The position numbers were made by a program, and so were the translations under genes. From Prevotellaceae bacterium UBA4336 (GTDB taxonomy: Bacteria; Bacteroidota; Bacteroidia; Bacteroidales; Bacteroidaceae), in contig DGTM01000048.1 in NCBI GenBank assembly GCA_002394305.1, positions 1 through 23,237 of the forward strand: DNA of 23,237 bases. Reading direction: 5' to 3'. Of this stretch, positions 14,197 to 22,805 are shown piece after piece (the stretch's first letter is position 1; each line of letters starts with the position of its first letter). The notes below the pieces were generated by a model. The model worked only from the letters and a program-made list of their open reading frames with translations, was not told the origin of the DNA and ran no database searches.

Positions 14197-15405
14197 TCAG
14201 TCCGTGCCGAGCAGGGAAAAAGGCGTCGTGTAGGTGGTGCGGATGCGCCAGGCTTCGGGGTAGAGATTGTTGATACGGCTGCCCACGCCCTTGCCCGGAC
14301 CGAGCACAAGGCCGCGATAGCAAAGCGTGACGGGACCGCGGGGCGCCTCCACGCGGAGTGCCTCGCGCCGCAGGTACTGCAGGGCTTCGTCGTAGGAGAG
14401 CTCGATGCGAGGCGACGTGTCGGCCGGGGAAGGAGCAAGGGGCAAGGGGCAAGGGGCAAGGGATTTGAGAATGGAATCCAAGGACTGAGGCGAAAGAGGT
14501 GACCCTTCACCGCCTGCTCCTTGCTCCTCACCGCCACCGGGGGCTTTTATCGCCGCCACGTAGAAGCCTTCGCCGCGGTCGCGGCCGGGCAGGAAGTGGC
14601 GCTCCATGAGCAGCTCGCCGCCCAGCTCCCGGCATATCCAGCGGGCATTGTCCTCGTCCTCGTAGCGGTTGAAGGTGCAGGTGCTGTAGATGAGCAGTCC
14701 GCCGGGCTTGAGCACGTGCCAGATGTCCGAGAGAATGTCGCGTTGCCTCTGCTGGCACTTCGCCACGTTCTCCAGGCTCCATTCCTGCCGTGCCGCTTCG
14801 TCCTTGCGGAACATGCCTTCGCCGGAGCAGGGCACGTCCGTCAGCAGGAGGTCGGCACGGCCGGTCAAAGCGCCGAACTCATGGGGGTATTTCTGCGTCA
14901 CGATGCATCGCGGAGCCTCTTCCGGCTGGCCCATCATCCATTTCTGCATGTTCTCCCTCAGCACCTGGGCACGCTTCGGCACCGGTTCGTTGCTGACAAG
15001 GAGCGAGCCATCGGGCAGCAGACTTTGCACAAGCGTGCTCTTTCCGCCCGGCGCGGCGCAGAGGTCGAGGGCGAGGAGAGGAGAGGGGACGGGGAAGGCT
15101 TTTGTGATGAGGCTTGCAATAGCCATCGATGCGGCCTCCTGCACGTAGTATGCGCCGGCATGCAGCAGGGGGTCGAACGTGAAGGCGGGACGGGCGGGCA
15201 GGAAAAAGGCGTTGGGGCACCAGGGCACAGGCTCCAGGTCCGGACGGCAGGCCAGCACCTCGTCGGCAGAAAGCTTGCGCGGATTCAGGCGGATGGACAC
15301 GTCGGGCTCCGTCGCGTCCAAGGCGTGGCAGAGCGCATCGGCCGTCGCTGCATCATAATGCTCGTGCATGAGGCGCACGAAATCCTGCGGTAGTCCAGTC
15401 TGCAT
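14197..15405 (-). CDS. NOL1/NOP2/Sun-family rRNA cytosine-C5 methyltransferase (RsmF-like)
   Basis: A 402-residue SAM-dependent RNA m5C methyltransferase, expected to act on ribosomal RNA. An N-terminal domain (1-75) is followed by the SAM site LDLCAAPGGKS at 113-123, DVPCSGEGMF with Cys193, and STCTF with catalytic Cys243. A short C-terminal PUA-like region ends in VGSRINNLYPEAWRIRT. Residues about 290-328 (Pro/Gly/Ser-rich, with LAPCPLPLAPSP) are encoded by heptamers at 14430-14535 and look inserted between the catalytic and C-terminal domains. The protein is shorter than full RsmF, so the C-terminal part may be reduced. It follows the beta-helix gene by 21 bases. The exact target base is not deducible. 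Confidence 0.92.
   Translation of the reverse strand: MQTGLPQDFVRLMHEHYDAATADALCHALDATEPDVSIRLNPRKLSADEVLACRPDLEPVPWCPNAFFLPARPAFTFDPLLHAGAYYVQEAASMAIASLITKAFPVPSPLLALDLCAAPGGKSTLVQSLLPDGSLLVSNEPVPKRAQVLRENMQKWMMGQPEEAPRCIVTQKYPHEFGALTGRADLLLTDVPCSGEGMFRKDEAARQEWSLENVAKCQQRQRDILSDIWHVLKPGGLLIYSTCTFNRYEDEDNARWICRELGGELLMERHFLPGRDRGEGFYVAAIKAPGGGEEQGAGGEGSPLSPQSLDSILKSLAPCPLPLAPSPADTSPRIELSYDEALQYLRREALRVEAPRGPVTLCYRGLVLGPGKGVGSRINNLYPEAWRIRTTYTTPFSLLGTD
14430..14535. repeat. Period-7 element inside the rRNA methyltransferase gene
   Basis: The 14438-14463 stretch repeats GGGGCAA three times with flanking partial units. A short right arm at 14512-14535 (GCTCCTTGCTCCTCACC) is complementary to the outer left end with a few mismatches. 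The core of about 48 bases has no internal repeat. All is translated. Confidence 0.75.
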
Positions 15406-15426
15406 CGTCCTTGCCTGTTGGTATCG

Positions 15427-16653
15427 CTATGGGATGGAAACCGGTTTGTTGTCGCGGTCCTCACAGCCGATGGCATGAAGCTGTGCCGAGGGGCTGACGT
15501 GGATGGGCGAATCGGCCTTGTAGCCTTGCATCCTGCAACCTGTCATGGTGACGCTGGCCTCGCCTTTGACGGTGATGTAGTCCCACGAGGCGCCGAGGGT
15601 CGTCAGGGCAGCGTTGCCGCCCGAGAAGCTCTCCACATTGGCAAGTGAGGTGTGGCCCTTGCCCTCGATGAGGATGGGGTGCACGTCCTCCAGGCGTTCG
15701 CCCACGTTGGCAATGATGCTTCCCTGCGCTATCTGCCAGTTGCGGTTCGTCCACTGGCTGCCTGTCTTGTGTATGCCCACGCCCACGCAGTCGAAGTTGA
15801 AGTTTGTGAGCTGTCCATAGGTCTCGCTGCCCAAGTAGATGCCCCCGTAGTTCCCGAACGTGAAGAGGTCCATGAGCTGGGCGTTGTCGGTGTGGTCTAT
15901 CCAATAGGTAAAGGCCTTCCGTCGCACCACGGTGTCAACGACAGGGGGCGTGAAGGTGCGCCAGAACTCACGCATGTTGGCGGGATTGACGTGGCAGTGC
16001 AGGATGCGGGGCACATCGTAGCAGCGGTCGATGGCAATGAACTGTCCGCTCAGAGGATAGCCATAGCAGTGCTCGAAGAGAATCTGCTCGCATATCAGAG
16101 GAGCCTTGGCCCTGAAGTCCATCGCCATGTACTCGCCGTAGAAGGTGAGGCAGCTCAGCGTGACGCCCTGCACATTCTGCCCGGGCGACATGCGGATGGT
16201 CGTGGGATAGGCAATGATGCGAGCGGGGTCGTTCCATCCCTGCTCGGGATAATAGAACTGTATGCCGCGAACCTGCGTGGCGGACTCCACGGTGAGGAAG
16301 GGCCGCTCGCGGTCGGTGATGACGAACAGCGAGCCCGTCGGGCCGGAACGGTCTGGCAGGGCCGTGCCTCTCCCGGTAGGTCCATGAGCACCCAGCAGCG
16401 TCACATTGCGCCTGAGCACCAGGCCGCCCTGCATGGGATAGCCGCCCTCGACGGGTTCCACATAGAGCACGCCGCCTCGGGAGCTCATGCGGTCGATGGC
16501 TGCCTGAAGGCTGTCGCGGTTCGCCTCGGGCGTGTTGCCGGGCCGGACACCTACGTCCAGCACCGAGAGGAAGCCCTGCGCCTGAGCTGCAGCACCTGTG
16601 AAGAGGCACAGGAGCAAAAGGGTAAAGAGAAAAGTCTTGCGTTTTGTTTCCAT
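15427..16653 (-). CDS. Secreted right-handed beta-helix protein (pectate-lyase-3/GH28-like superfamily)
   Basis: A 408-residue protein with a signal peptide (about 1-26, FLFTLLLLCLFTGAAAQA). The start of the mature protein, VLDVGVRPGNTPEANRDSLQ then GGVLYVEP, is the classic first turn of the pectate_lyase_3 beta-helix fold. Later rungs have regular Asn/Gly-rich strands (FNFDCVGVGIHKTGSQW, SLANVESFSGGNAALTTLG). I cannot see a convincing GH28 or PL catalytic triad, so enzyme activity on a plant or host polysaccharide is inferred from fold only. The ATG at 16651-16653 is preferred over 16671 as the signal peptide follows it directly. Promoter box at 16701-16708; the methyltransferase gene follows. 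Confidence 0.75.
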   Translation of the reverse strand: METKRKTFLFTLLLLCLFTGAAAQAQGFLSVLDVGVRPGNTPEANRDSLQAAIDRMSSRGGVLYVEPVEGGYPMQGGLVLRRNVTLLGAHGPTGRGTALPDRSGPTGSLFVITDRERPFLTVESATQVRGIQFYYPEQGWNDPARIIAYPTTIRMSPGQNVQGVTLSCLTFYGEYMAMDFRAKAPLICEQILFEHCYGYPLSGQFIAIDRCYDVPRILHCHVNPANMREFWRTFTPPVVDTVVRRKAFTYWIDHTDNAQLMDLFTFGNYGGIYLGSETYGQLTNFNFDCVGVGIHKTGSQWTNRNWQIAQGSIIANVGERLEDVHPILIEGKGHTSLANVESFSGGNAALTTLGASWDYITVKGEASVTMTGCRMQGYKADSPIHVSPSAQLHAIGCEDRDNKPVSIP

Positions 16654-16700
16654 AGCATCATAATGGCACATTCCATCGCCCGGAATGCAGCTTCATGCCA

Positions 16701-16708
16701 CAAAGGTA
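16701..16708 (-). promoter_or_regulatory. Predicted -7 box for the beta-helix gene
   Basis: TACCTTTG on the minus strand matches TAnnTTTG exactly; no good -33 TTTG is seen. The leader is about 40 bases. Confidence 0.5.
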
Positions 16709-16750
16709 CGAATAAAATTGTGAATTAAGCGTAAGTTTCGCGCATAAAGT

Positions 16751-16781
16751 TTTGTCGTGTCGGGAAAAAGAGTTAACTTTG
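16751..16781 (+). promoter_or_regulatory. Predicted promoter of the Gfo/Idh-DUF1080 pair
   Basis: TTTG (16751-16754) and TAACTTTG (16774-16781) are 19 bases apart, an exact match to both Bacteroidota boxes. The leader to the ATG is about 28 bases. Confidence 0.75.
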
Positions 16782-16815
16782 GAGCGAAAAAGTATTCAGA
16801 CAAACACTTTTTACC

Positions 16816-18120
16816 ATGAAACTAAACAGACGTTCATTCATTACGAAGGGTGCAGCAGGTGCTGCTCTCTTCAGCATCATGCCCCGCGAAGTGCTTGGCA
16901 AGATGGGAGGCAACAACAACTTCATCGCTCCCAGCGACCAGCTGACGCGCGGTCTGATCGGCGTGGGCGGCATCGGCCGCTCGGGCTCACACTTCATCAG
17001 CGACCAGAACTGCCGCCTCGTGGCTCTCTGCGACGTGGACCAGAAGCACCTTGACTCAGCCGTGGCTGCCGCCAAGAAGAACTGGGGGGAGGACCTGAAA
17101 GCCTATCACGACTTCCGCGACCTCATTCACGACCCCAACGTAGACATCGTTCACATCGCCACCCCACCCCACTGGCACGGCATCATGTCCGTTGAAGCCG
17201 CCAATGCAGGCAAGGACATCTTCTGCGAAAAGCCCATGACGCGCACCATCGGCGAAGGCAAGCGCGTAAAAGAAGCTGTGAAGCGCAACGGCCGCGTATT
17301 CCGTCTGAACACATGGTTCCGCTTCAAAGATACATTCTACGGCCTCGGCACCGAGGTCAAGCCCCTCAAGAAGCTTGTCGACAGCGGCCTGCTGGGGTGG
17401 CCCCTGAAGGTGCGCATCTCCGGCGCAACGGGCTTCACCTGGAAGTTCTTCTGGGTGGGCAAGGAGAACCTCGAGGTGCAGCCTGTGCCCAAGGAGCTCG
17501 ACTACGACCTCTGGCTCGGCCCGGCTCCCTTCAAGCCCTACAACGTGCATCGCACGCACCAGACCTTCCGCGGATACTTCGACTACGACGGCGGCGGACT
17601 GGCCGACATGGGCCAGCACTACATCGACCCCGTGCAGTACATCCTCGGCAAGGACGACGAGTTCCCCGTCAAGGTGGAGATTGACGCTCCGCAGCAGCAC
17701 CCCGACGCAGTGGGCATCTGGCGAAACATCACCTACACGTATGCCGACGGCTGCCAGATCATCCTGGAAGGCGAAGGATTCGAGAGCAAGGGCAAGGTGC
17801 CTTACATCGAGGGTCCGAAGGGCAAGGTGTACAAGGGCTTCGAATGCACCATTCCCAACGTGCAGCAAATCATCAACGAACTGCCAGACCCCGAAGAGCG
17901 TAACACCGACTTCCTGGAGTGCGTGCGCACACGCCGCCAGTTCGCCCTCAACGAGAGCAACGGCTACCACAGCGCCACCATCGTCAACATGGGCGTATGC
18001 GCCCTGCGACTCAACCGCACGCTCCACTTCGACCCGAAGACACAGCTCTTCGTGGGCGACGATGCTGCTAACCGTCTCGTCGAACAGCCCATGCGCGGCG
18101 AATGGGGGAAGCTGATATAA
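16816..18120 (+). CDS. Gfo/Idh/MocA-family oxidoreductase with a Tat-like signal
   Basis: A 434-residue NAD(P)-dependent sugar oxidoreductase. NRRSFITKGAAGAALFS (4-20) is a twin-arginine type leader, suggesting folded export with bound cofactor. The Rossmann loop GVGGIG is at 49-54, the family EKP motif at 138-140 (FCEKPMTRT), and GGGLADMGQHYIDPVQYI supplies the conserved Asp/His of the C-terminal domain. Related Bacteroides enzymes oxidise or reduce C3 of glycosides so that a partner can release the aglycone, and here the next gene encodes a DUF1080 protein, which fits such a pathway. The sugar substrate is unknown. It ends in a GC hairpin (18136-18153) that may limit readthrough. Confidence 0.92.
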   Translation: MKLNRRSFITKGAAGAALFSIMPREVLGKMGGNNNFIAPSDQLTRGLIGVGGIGRSGSHFISDQNCRLVALCDVDQKHLDSAVAAAKKNWGEDLKAYHDFRDLIHDPNVDIVHIATPPHWHGIMSVEAANAGKDIFCEKPMTRTIGEGKRVKEAVKRNGRVFRLNTWFRFKDTFYGLGTEVKPLKKLVDSGLLGWPLKVRISGATGFTWKFFWVGKENLEVQPVPKELDYDLWLGPAPFKPYNVHRTHQTFRGYFDYDGGGLADMGQHYIDPVQYILGKDDEFPVKVEIDAPQQHPDAVGIWRNITYTYADGCQIILEGEGFESKGKVPYIEGPKGKVYKGFECTIPNVQQIINELPDPEERNTDFLECVRTRRQFALNESNGYHSATIVNMGVCALRLNRTLHFDPKTQLFVGDDAANRLVEQPMRGEWGKLI

Positions 18121-18135
18121 CAGCCCCTCTCCTAA

Positions 18136-18153
18136 CCTCCCCCAAAGGGGAGG
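18136..18153 (+). promoter_or_regulatory. G+C hairpin between the oxidoreductase and DUF1080 genes
   Basis: CCTCCCC (18136-18142) pairs with GGGGAGG (18147-18153), no T-run after it. With its left flank it resembles the palindrome in aroE at 8359-8389. A second small stem (18175-18179 with 18187-18191) follows. Possible mRNA processing or partial terminator. Confidence 0.45.
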
Positions 18154-18238
18154 AATTAATGGTAAATGGAACTCCGCGCATTAAAAGCGCGCCTTGTTTC
18201 TAAAGAATACAAGAAATAATTAAATTGTAAATGACAAG

Positions 18239-20605
18239 ATGAAACGTACATTATATATTATTATAGCCGCGCTGCTGCTCAGCCTGTCCTCCTTTGCACA
18301 GGATGCACGCCAGCGCTCCACAGAGACCATCGTGCAGGACGTGCTTGCCCTGGTGCCCATCCAGCAGCAGTCCGATTTCAACAACGAGCTGAAGCCCCTT
18401 GTACAGGCTGCGCCTAAGTCCATCACCATGCTTGCCGCCATGCTGAAGCCTGCGGCACAGCGCGTGAATGCCAAGGTGGAGTACACCATCCACGGCGCTG
18501 TCTGCCTGGCAGGCACCAACGAGGCATGGGCCTCTTCCGTTCGCGAGGGACTCAAGCAGGCCATTGCCGCTCAGGGCGACAAGGATGCCAAGCAGTTCCT
18601 GGAGAACGAGCTCCGTCTGCTCTCGAAGGAGAACGACGTCACCTACACCGAACAGCAGGGAGCCAACCCCTACGCTAAGGCTTACGACAAGCTCGTGGCC
18701 CTGGGCGACAAGGCCGACGCACAGGTTGTGAAGGCCGTGAAGGGCAAGGACCATGCCCTGCGCATGCAGGCCCTGAAGTTTGCCACGGAGAAGGGGCTCG
18801 TCACCGACGAACTGGCTGCTGCCGTAGCGAAGAAGTACAAGTCGCTGAGCGAGGAGGCCCAGTGCGACGTCCTCTATTGGCTCGGCGACAACAAGAAGGC
18901 CAGCCAGAAGGCGCTGCTTGCCAAGGCCGTCGTGCAGGGCGGCAAGCCTGCCAAGGCTGCCATCGAGGCGCTGGGCAAGATTGGCGGCAAGGATGCCGAA
19001 CAGGTGCTCATCGACCAGCTGGGCAGCGAGAACGACACGGAGGCCTTCCGAGCCCTTTGCTCCTTCCCCGAGAAGCTGGACCTGCAGGAGGCGCTGAAGG
19101 CTGCCACGGGCGACAAGAAGCTCTCTCTGCTGAAGCTCGCATCGGCACGCCGCCAGACGAACGTGGCCGATGACATCCTGAAGCTCACCTCCGACAAGAC
19201 CTACGGCGAGGCTGCCCTCAGTGCCCTGCCCGGTGTGGTGACTCCCGACCAGCTGAACGCCATCGTCGGCTCGCTGACCGTGCTCGACAAGAATGCCGGC
19301 AACATCTCCGCCTGGCAGAAGGCTTGTGCCGCTGCCCTGCAGACACTGCCCGCCGACGAGCAGTACAAGAGGATTTCCCTCTTTGCCAACCAGCCGAACA
19401 TGCCTAACCGTGAGCGCCTCTATCCCTTGCTCGCAGCCACTGGCACCGACGCTTCCGTGGCCGACTTGGAGAAGATTGGCGATGCCGCAGCCCTGGCTGC
19501 CCTGGGCACATCAAGCAACTACAAGGCTGCGAAGCCCTTGCTTGCCGCTGCAAAGAAGGGGAACGAGAACGCCCTGATGAGCTACGTCCGCCTGGTGAGC
19601 AGCAAGGAGCAGAGCATGGACAGCCGTTCGGCAAAGCTCTGCGAGGCTTTCGGCCTGGCTAAGAACGCCGACAACAAGAAGACCATCCTCTCCAACCTAG
19701 GCAAGACGCCGACCCGCAATGCCTTCCTGCTCGCTGCAAGCCAGCTCGACGACAAGGCACTGGCCTACGACGCTGCCACAGCTGCCAAGAACATCATCAC
19801 CAAGACGAGCGAGGACATTGAGTACGACGCCGTAAAGACCAACCTGGAGAAGTGCATCGGCATCTTCAAGGCAACGGGCAACGCCGACGACGGCTATGCC
19901 GTGGACGAGCTGCGCCAGAAGCTTTCCGAGCTGACGCCGGTTGAGCCTTACGTTCTCTCCGACGAAGAGAAGAAGCAGGGCTTCGAGCTCCTCTTCGACG
20001 GCACGAACCTCGACAACTTCGTGGGCAACAAGGTGGGCTACGTGCCCATCAACGGCTGCATCAACGTGACGGCCAACTATGGCAACGAGAGCAACCTGTA
20101 CACGAAGAAGGAGTATCGCGACTTCGTCTTCCGCTTCGAGTTCTGCTTCCTGCGCCCGGGCGTGAACAACGGCGTGGGCGTCCGCACCCCGATGGGCGTG
20201 GATGCTGCCTACGACGGCATGTGCGAGGTGCAGATCCTCGACCACGACGACCCCATCTATGCCGGTCTGCGCGAGTATCAGGTGCACGGCTCCGTCTATG
20301 GTGTGATTCCCGCCAAGCGCATCAAGCACAAGCCTCTGGGCGAGTGGAGCGAGGAGGAAATCCGCGTGCAGGGCAACCACATCACCGTCACCGTGAACGG
20401 CGAAGTCATCGTGGACGGCGATATCAAGGAAGCCTGCAAGGGACATAACGTGGCTCCCGACGGCAGCAACACGAATCCCTACACCGTGGACCACCGCAAC
20501 CACCCCGGCATGTTCAACAAGACGGGCCACATCGGCTTCCTCGGCCATGGTGCCGGTCTGAAGTTCCGTGCCGTACGCGTCCTCGACCTGAGCAAGAAGA
20601 AATAA
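18239..20605 (+). CDS. Exported HEAT-repeat plus DUF1080 (3-keto-disaccharide hydrolase) protein
   Basis: A 788-residue protein with a signal peptide (1-20, LYIIIAALLLSLSSFAQ). Residues about 25-565 are alpha-helical repeats of HEAT type (for example AKAAIEALGKIGGKDAEQVL), Ala/Lys/Leu-rich, probably a scaffold. From about 568 comes a DUF1080 domain: FELLFDGTNLDNFVG, YRDFVFRFEFCF, NNGVGVRTP, EVQILDHDD and the final GHIGFLGHGAGLKFRAVRV are in family order. Pfam names this domain 3-keto-disaccharide hydrolase, and related Bacteroides proteins cleave 3-keto-glycosides. It lies 118 bases after the Gfo/Idh gene, its likely partner and 3-keto source. The fused HEAT region is the odd part. Confidence 0.9.
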   Translation: MKRTLYIIIAALLLSLSSFAQDARQRSTETIVQDVLALVPIQQQSDFNNELKPLVQAAPKSITMLAAMLKPAAQRVNAKVEYTIHGAVCLAGTNEAWASSVREGLKQAIAAQGDKDAKQFLENELRLLSKENDVTYTEQQGANPYAKAYDKLVALGDKADAQVVKAVKGKDHALRMQALKFATEKGLVTDELAAAVAKKYKSLSEEAQCDVLYWLGDNKKASQKALLAKAVVQGGKPAKAAIEALGKIGGKDAEQVLIDQLGSENDTEAFRALCSFPEKLDLQEALKAATGDKKLSLLKLASARRQTNVADDILKLTSDKTYGEAALSALPGVVTPDQLNAIVGSLTVLDKNAGNISAWQKACAAALQTLPADEQYKRISLFANQPNMPNRERLYPLLAATGTDASVADLEKIGDAAALAALGTSSNYKAAKPLLAAAKKGNENALMSYVRLVSSKEQSMDSRSAKLCEAFGLAKNADNKKTILSNLGKTPTRNAFLLAASQLDDKALAYDAATAAKNIITKTSEDIEYDAVKTNLEKCIGIFKATGNADDGYAVDELRQKLSELTPVEPYVLSDEEKKQGFELLFDGTNLDNFVGNKVGYVPINGCINVTANYGNESNLYTKKEYRDFVFRFEFCFLRPGVNNGVGVRTPMGVDAAYDGMCEVQILDHDDPIYAGLREYQVHGSVYGVIPAKRIKHKPLGEWSEEEIRVQGNHITVTVNGEVIVDGDIKEACKGHNVAPDGSNTNPYTVDHRNHPGMFNKTGHIGFLGHGAGLKFRAVRVLDLSKKK

Positions 20606-20639
20606 CACGCACCGCGCTCCGATAAGACTATATTGACAA

Positions 20640-20722
20640 CAACGGATTAAACGGATTGTACGGATTTATGCCACGCTGATGTTCAGCACATGGATAATCC
20701 GTACAATCCGTTTAATCCGTTG
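20640..20722. repeat. Period-9 inverted-arm element, conserved-core type (copy 2)
   Basis: The arms 20640-20665 and 20697-20722 are perfect inverted copies over 26 bases, built of 9-base units (CGGATTAAA, CGGATTGTA, CGGATTTAT). The core holds TATGCCAC, GCTGA (20675-20679), three bases and TCAGC (20683-20687), as in copy 1. It lies between the convergent DUF1080 and engB genes. Confidence 0.9.
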
Positions 20723-20761
20723 TTTAAGTATATGGATGGCCCTCCGACAGTCCCGCCGCAC

Positions 20762-21367
20762 TTACTCGGCGCTGAGGGATGCCATGATTTCGTCGATGTA
20801 GCCGAGCACCTCCTCGCGTCCCTGCCGGGTCTCGCTGCTGCTGACGAAGTACGGCGGCAGCTCCTCCCACTGCTTCGACAGCTCGTCGAGATAGCGCTTG
20901 ACGTTGCCTGCGGCCTTTCCCTTCGACAGCTTGTCGGCCTTGGTGAAGACGATGCTGAAGGGGATGCCGTTCTCGCCGAGCCACTCGATGAACTCCAGGT
21001 CAATGCGTTGCGGCTCGTGGCGGATGTCGATGAGCAGGAAGAGGTTCATCATCTGCTCGCGCCTGAGGATGTAGCCCGAAATCATGCGCTGCAGCTCATC
21101 GCGCTGCTTCATGCCGCGCCGCGCATAGCCGTAGCCGGGTAGGTCCACGAGGTACCACTGGCTGTTTATCAGAAAATGGTTGATGAGGACAGTCTTTCCC
21201 GGGGTGGCGGATGTCTTGGCAAGGCCTGCCCTGCCCGTCAGCATGTTGATAAGGCTGCTCTTGCCCACGTTGCTTCGCCCGATGAAGGCGAACTCCGGCC
21301 AGTTGCCGGCGGGACACTGCTCCACGCGGGCACTGCTGATGGTGTATTCGGCGCTTTTTATTGTCAT
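20762..21367 (-). CDS. engB: Ribosome biogenesis GTP-binding protein YihA/YsxC
   Basis: A 201-residue TRAFAC GTPase needed for late assembly of the large ribosomal subunit. G1 GRSNVGKS is at 30-37, the G2 region TSATPGKT at 52-59, G3 DLPG at 75-78, and G4 TKAD at 142-145. FINHF-type strand 2 is replaced by LINHFLI, which is normal, and YGYARRGMKQRDE is a YihA hallmark. Length is usual. The ATG is at 21365-21367. The 94-base gap from the upstream DUF3078 gene is almost entirely a period-9 array, so the engB leader is made of repeats, and no promoter box is visible there; cotranscription with the upstream gene is likely. Confidence 0.97.
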   Translation of the reverse strand: MTIKSAEYTISSARVEQCPAGNWPEFAFIGRSNVGKSSLINMLTGRAGLAKTSATPGKTVLINHFLINSQWYLVDLPGYGYARRGMKQRDELQRMISGYILRREQMMNLFLLIDIRHEPQRIDLEFIEWLGENGIPFSIVFTKADKLSKGKAAGNVKRYLDELSKQWEELPPYFVSSSETRQGREEVLGYIDEIMASLSAE

Positions 21368-21382
21368 GGTCTCTTAGAGGTT

Positions 21383-21463
21383 ATAAGTCCTATGAGTCTT
21401 ATAGGTCCTATGAGTCTTATACGTCCTATGGGTCTTATAGGTCCTATGGGTCTTATAGGTCCT
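21383..21463. repeat. Period-9 tandem array between the DUF3078 gene and engB
   Basis: Nine consecutive 9-base units alternate ATANGTCCT and ATGRGTCTT, giving an 18-base higher-order period. Units within the array nearly complement each other (CCTATGAGTCTTATAGG is close to palindromic). The last unit runs into the stop codon of the DUF3078 gene (TAG, minus, 21462-21464). No spacers of unrelated sequence occur. Confidence 0.9.
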
Positions 21464-22772
21464 AGAAGCTATAGTTAAGTCCGAGGCTGAACCACTCCTT
21501 GAACATCATGTACGTGCCGTCGTGGTTCTCGCCGGAGCGGTATCTCTCATTGCTGTTGTCGAAACGAGGGTAGATGAACAGCTTCGCCCAGATAAGCTTG
21601 GTGACGGCGAAGTTGATGGTGTTATCCCATTCCCAGATGTGGTAGTCGTAGTTGCTCATCCAGTAGATGCGGCTCACCCAGTTGACCTGTTTGCAGATCT
21701 GCCAGCGGGTGTTCAGCGTGGCGCTGGGGCCGAACGTCGTCTTCTGGTTCTTTCCCTCGTCGATGCCATAGTTCCGTACCAGGTCGTCGTCGTGGACGTA
21801 AAGTATACGCAAGGCAAGCGGCGCCACCTGCAGGGTGCCCGTGAACTGTTTCTTCTTGCCCACCGAGATGTCCCACTTCATACCGGGGCCGATGGTGACG
21901 TCCAGGGGGGAGAGTATGTCGGTGGTCTTCTGCGTAGTGTTGGCCTTGTAGACGGGCAGTATCTGCGTCTTGAGGATGACCTGCAGGGAGTAGTAGAGGC
22001 TCTTCCACGCCTTGTAGCCGGCATTGGTGGTGTAGCGTAGCAGGTTGTTGGTGGGGCGGAGGGAGTGCTCCTTGTCGCTCTCGGTGGTCTGGAATCCCAG
22101 CTGCATCTCCAGGGTGTTGTCCCAGGTAATCTTGCGCTGGTCGTTGTAGTTGGCACGCAGCGTGAGCGTGGTCAGCCCGGAGAAGTTATCTTCACCCCCC
22201 TGATACCAGTTGTTCGAGAAGTAGTTCTGCGAGAACTGCAGGGCAGCGTCGCCCGAGAACTTCCAGAAGTTCGGCCTGCGTGTGATGACCTCCACGGCCT
22301 CCTCCACCTTCGGGGCCAGCGTGGCGGCAGCCACCTTGTCGGAGAGCTTGTCCTTGTCCTGCAGCACCTCGTTCACGTCGGTGCGCAGTGCCGTCTGCCC
22401 CAGGATGTCGCTCTCCGTCTGCGTCACCAGCAGGGGAGCCCGCGTATAGAGCTGCGAGAGCATCCGGCGCGAGGCATAGAGCCGCTGCATCTGGGGGTCC
22501 TGGCTGACCGGCTCGCCGGGACTCATCGCCTGCTTCAGGGGCGAGGAGTAGAGCGTGGGGGACAGCAGGAGCTGGTAGTAATAGGCGTTGGGCTGGGTAG
22601 CATAGCCCACGGCATTGAGCGAGTCACGCTCCCGGGCCAACGAGTCCAGCGCCAGCAGATAGGTGCGGAGCAGAGCGGATGTGTCGGCCTTCTCTTCGGC
22701 CTCCACCTTCCGGGCAGAAGTGGCCTGGAGGACGGTCAGGGAGAGAAGGAATAGTATGACGAAACGCTTCAT
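21462..22772 (-). CDS. DUF3078 outer-membrane beta-barrel protein
   Basis: A 436-residue protein with a signal peptide (1-20, ILFLLSLTVLQATSA). Residues 21-165 are helical and charged; from about 168 the DUF3078 pattern begins (FWKFSGDAALQFSQNYFSNN then WYQGG), and alternating aromatic strands with short turns continue to the end. The last residues LGLNYSF end in Phe, as in outer-membrane barrels recognised by BamA. Function is unknown. The start ATG is at 22770-22772. A TAnnTTTG box at 22789-22796 and a heptamer array lie upstream, and engB follows. Confidence 0.88.
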   Translation of the reverse strand: MKRFVILFLLSLTVLQATSARKVEAEEKADTSALLRTYLLALDSLARERDSLNAVGYATQPNAYYYQLLLSPTLYSSPLKQAMSPGEPVSQDPQMQRLYASRRMLSQLYTRAPLLVTQTESDILGQTALRTDVNEVLQDKDKLSDKVAAATLAPKVEEAVEVITRRPNFWKFSGDAALQFSQNYFSNNWYQGGEDNFSGLTTLTLRANYNDQRKITWDNTLEMQLGFQTTESDKEHSLRPTNNLLRYTTNAGYKAWKSLYYSLQVILKTQILPVYKANTTQKTTDILSPLDVTIGPGMKWDISVGKKKQFTGTLQVAPLALRILYVHDDDLVRNYGIDEGKNQKTTFGPSATLNTRWQICKQVNWVSRIYWMSNYDYHIWEWDNTINFAVTKLIWAKLFIYPRFDNSNERYRSGENHDGTYMMFKEWFSLGLNYSF

Positions 22773-22788
22773 TTCTTCTAATTTTGTG

Positions 22789-22796
22789 CAAAGTTA
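22789..22796 (-). promoter_or_regulatory. Predicted -7 box for the DUF3078-engB unit
   Basis: TAACTTTG on the minus strand matches TAnnTTTG exactly, 17 bases before the ATG. The -33 region lies in the adjoining heptamer array and has no clear TTTG. Confidence 0.55.
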
Positions 22797-22805
22797 CGGC
22801 ATTTA

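Noticed and set aside
14079..14537. N-terminal extension of manC
   Set aside because: The extra residues read over the promoter and antisense to the methyltransferase gene; the pyrophosphorylase fold begins at 14078.
21383..21463. Possible CRISPR array
   Set aside because: Units are contiguous with no unique spacers, repeats are only 9 bases, and no cas gene is present.
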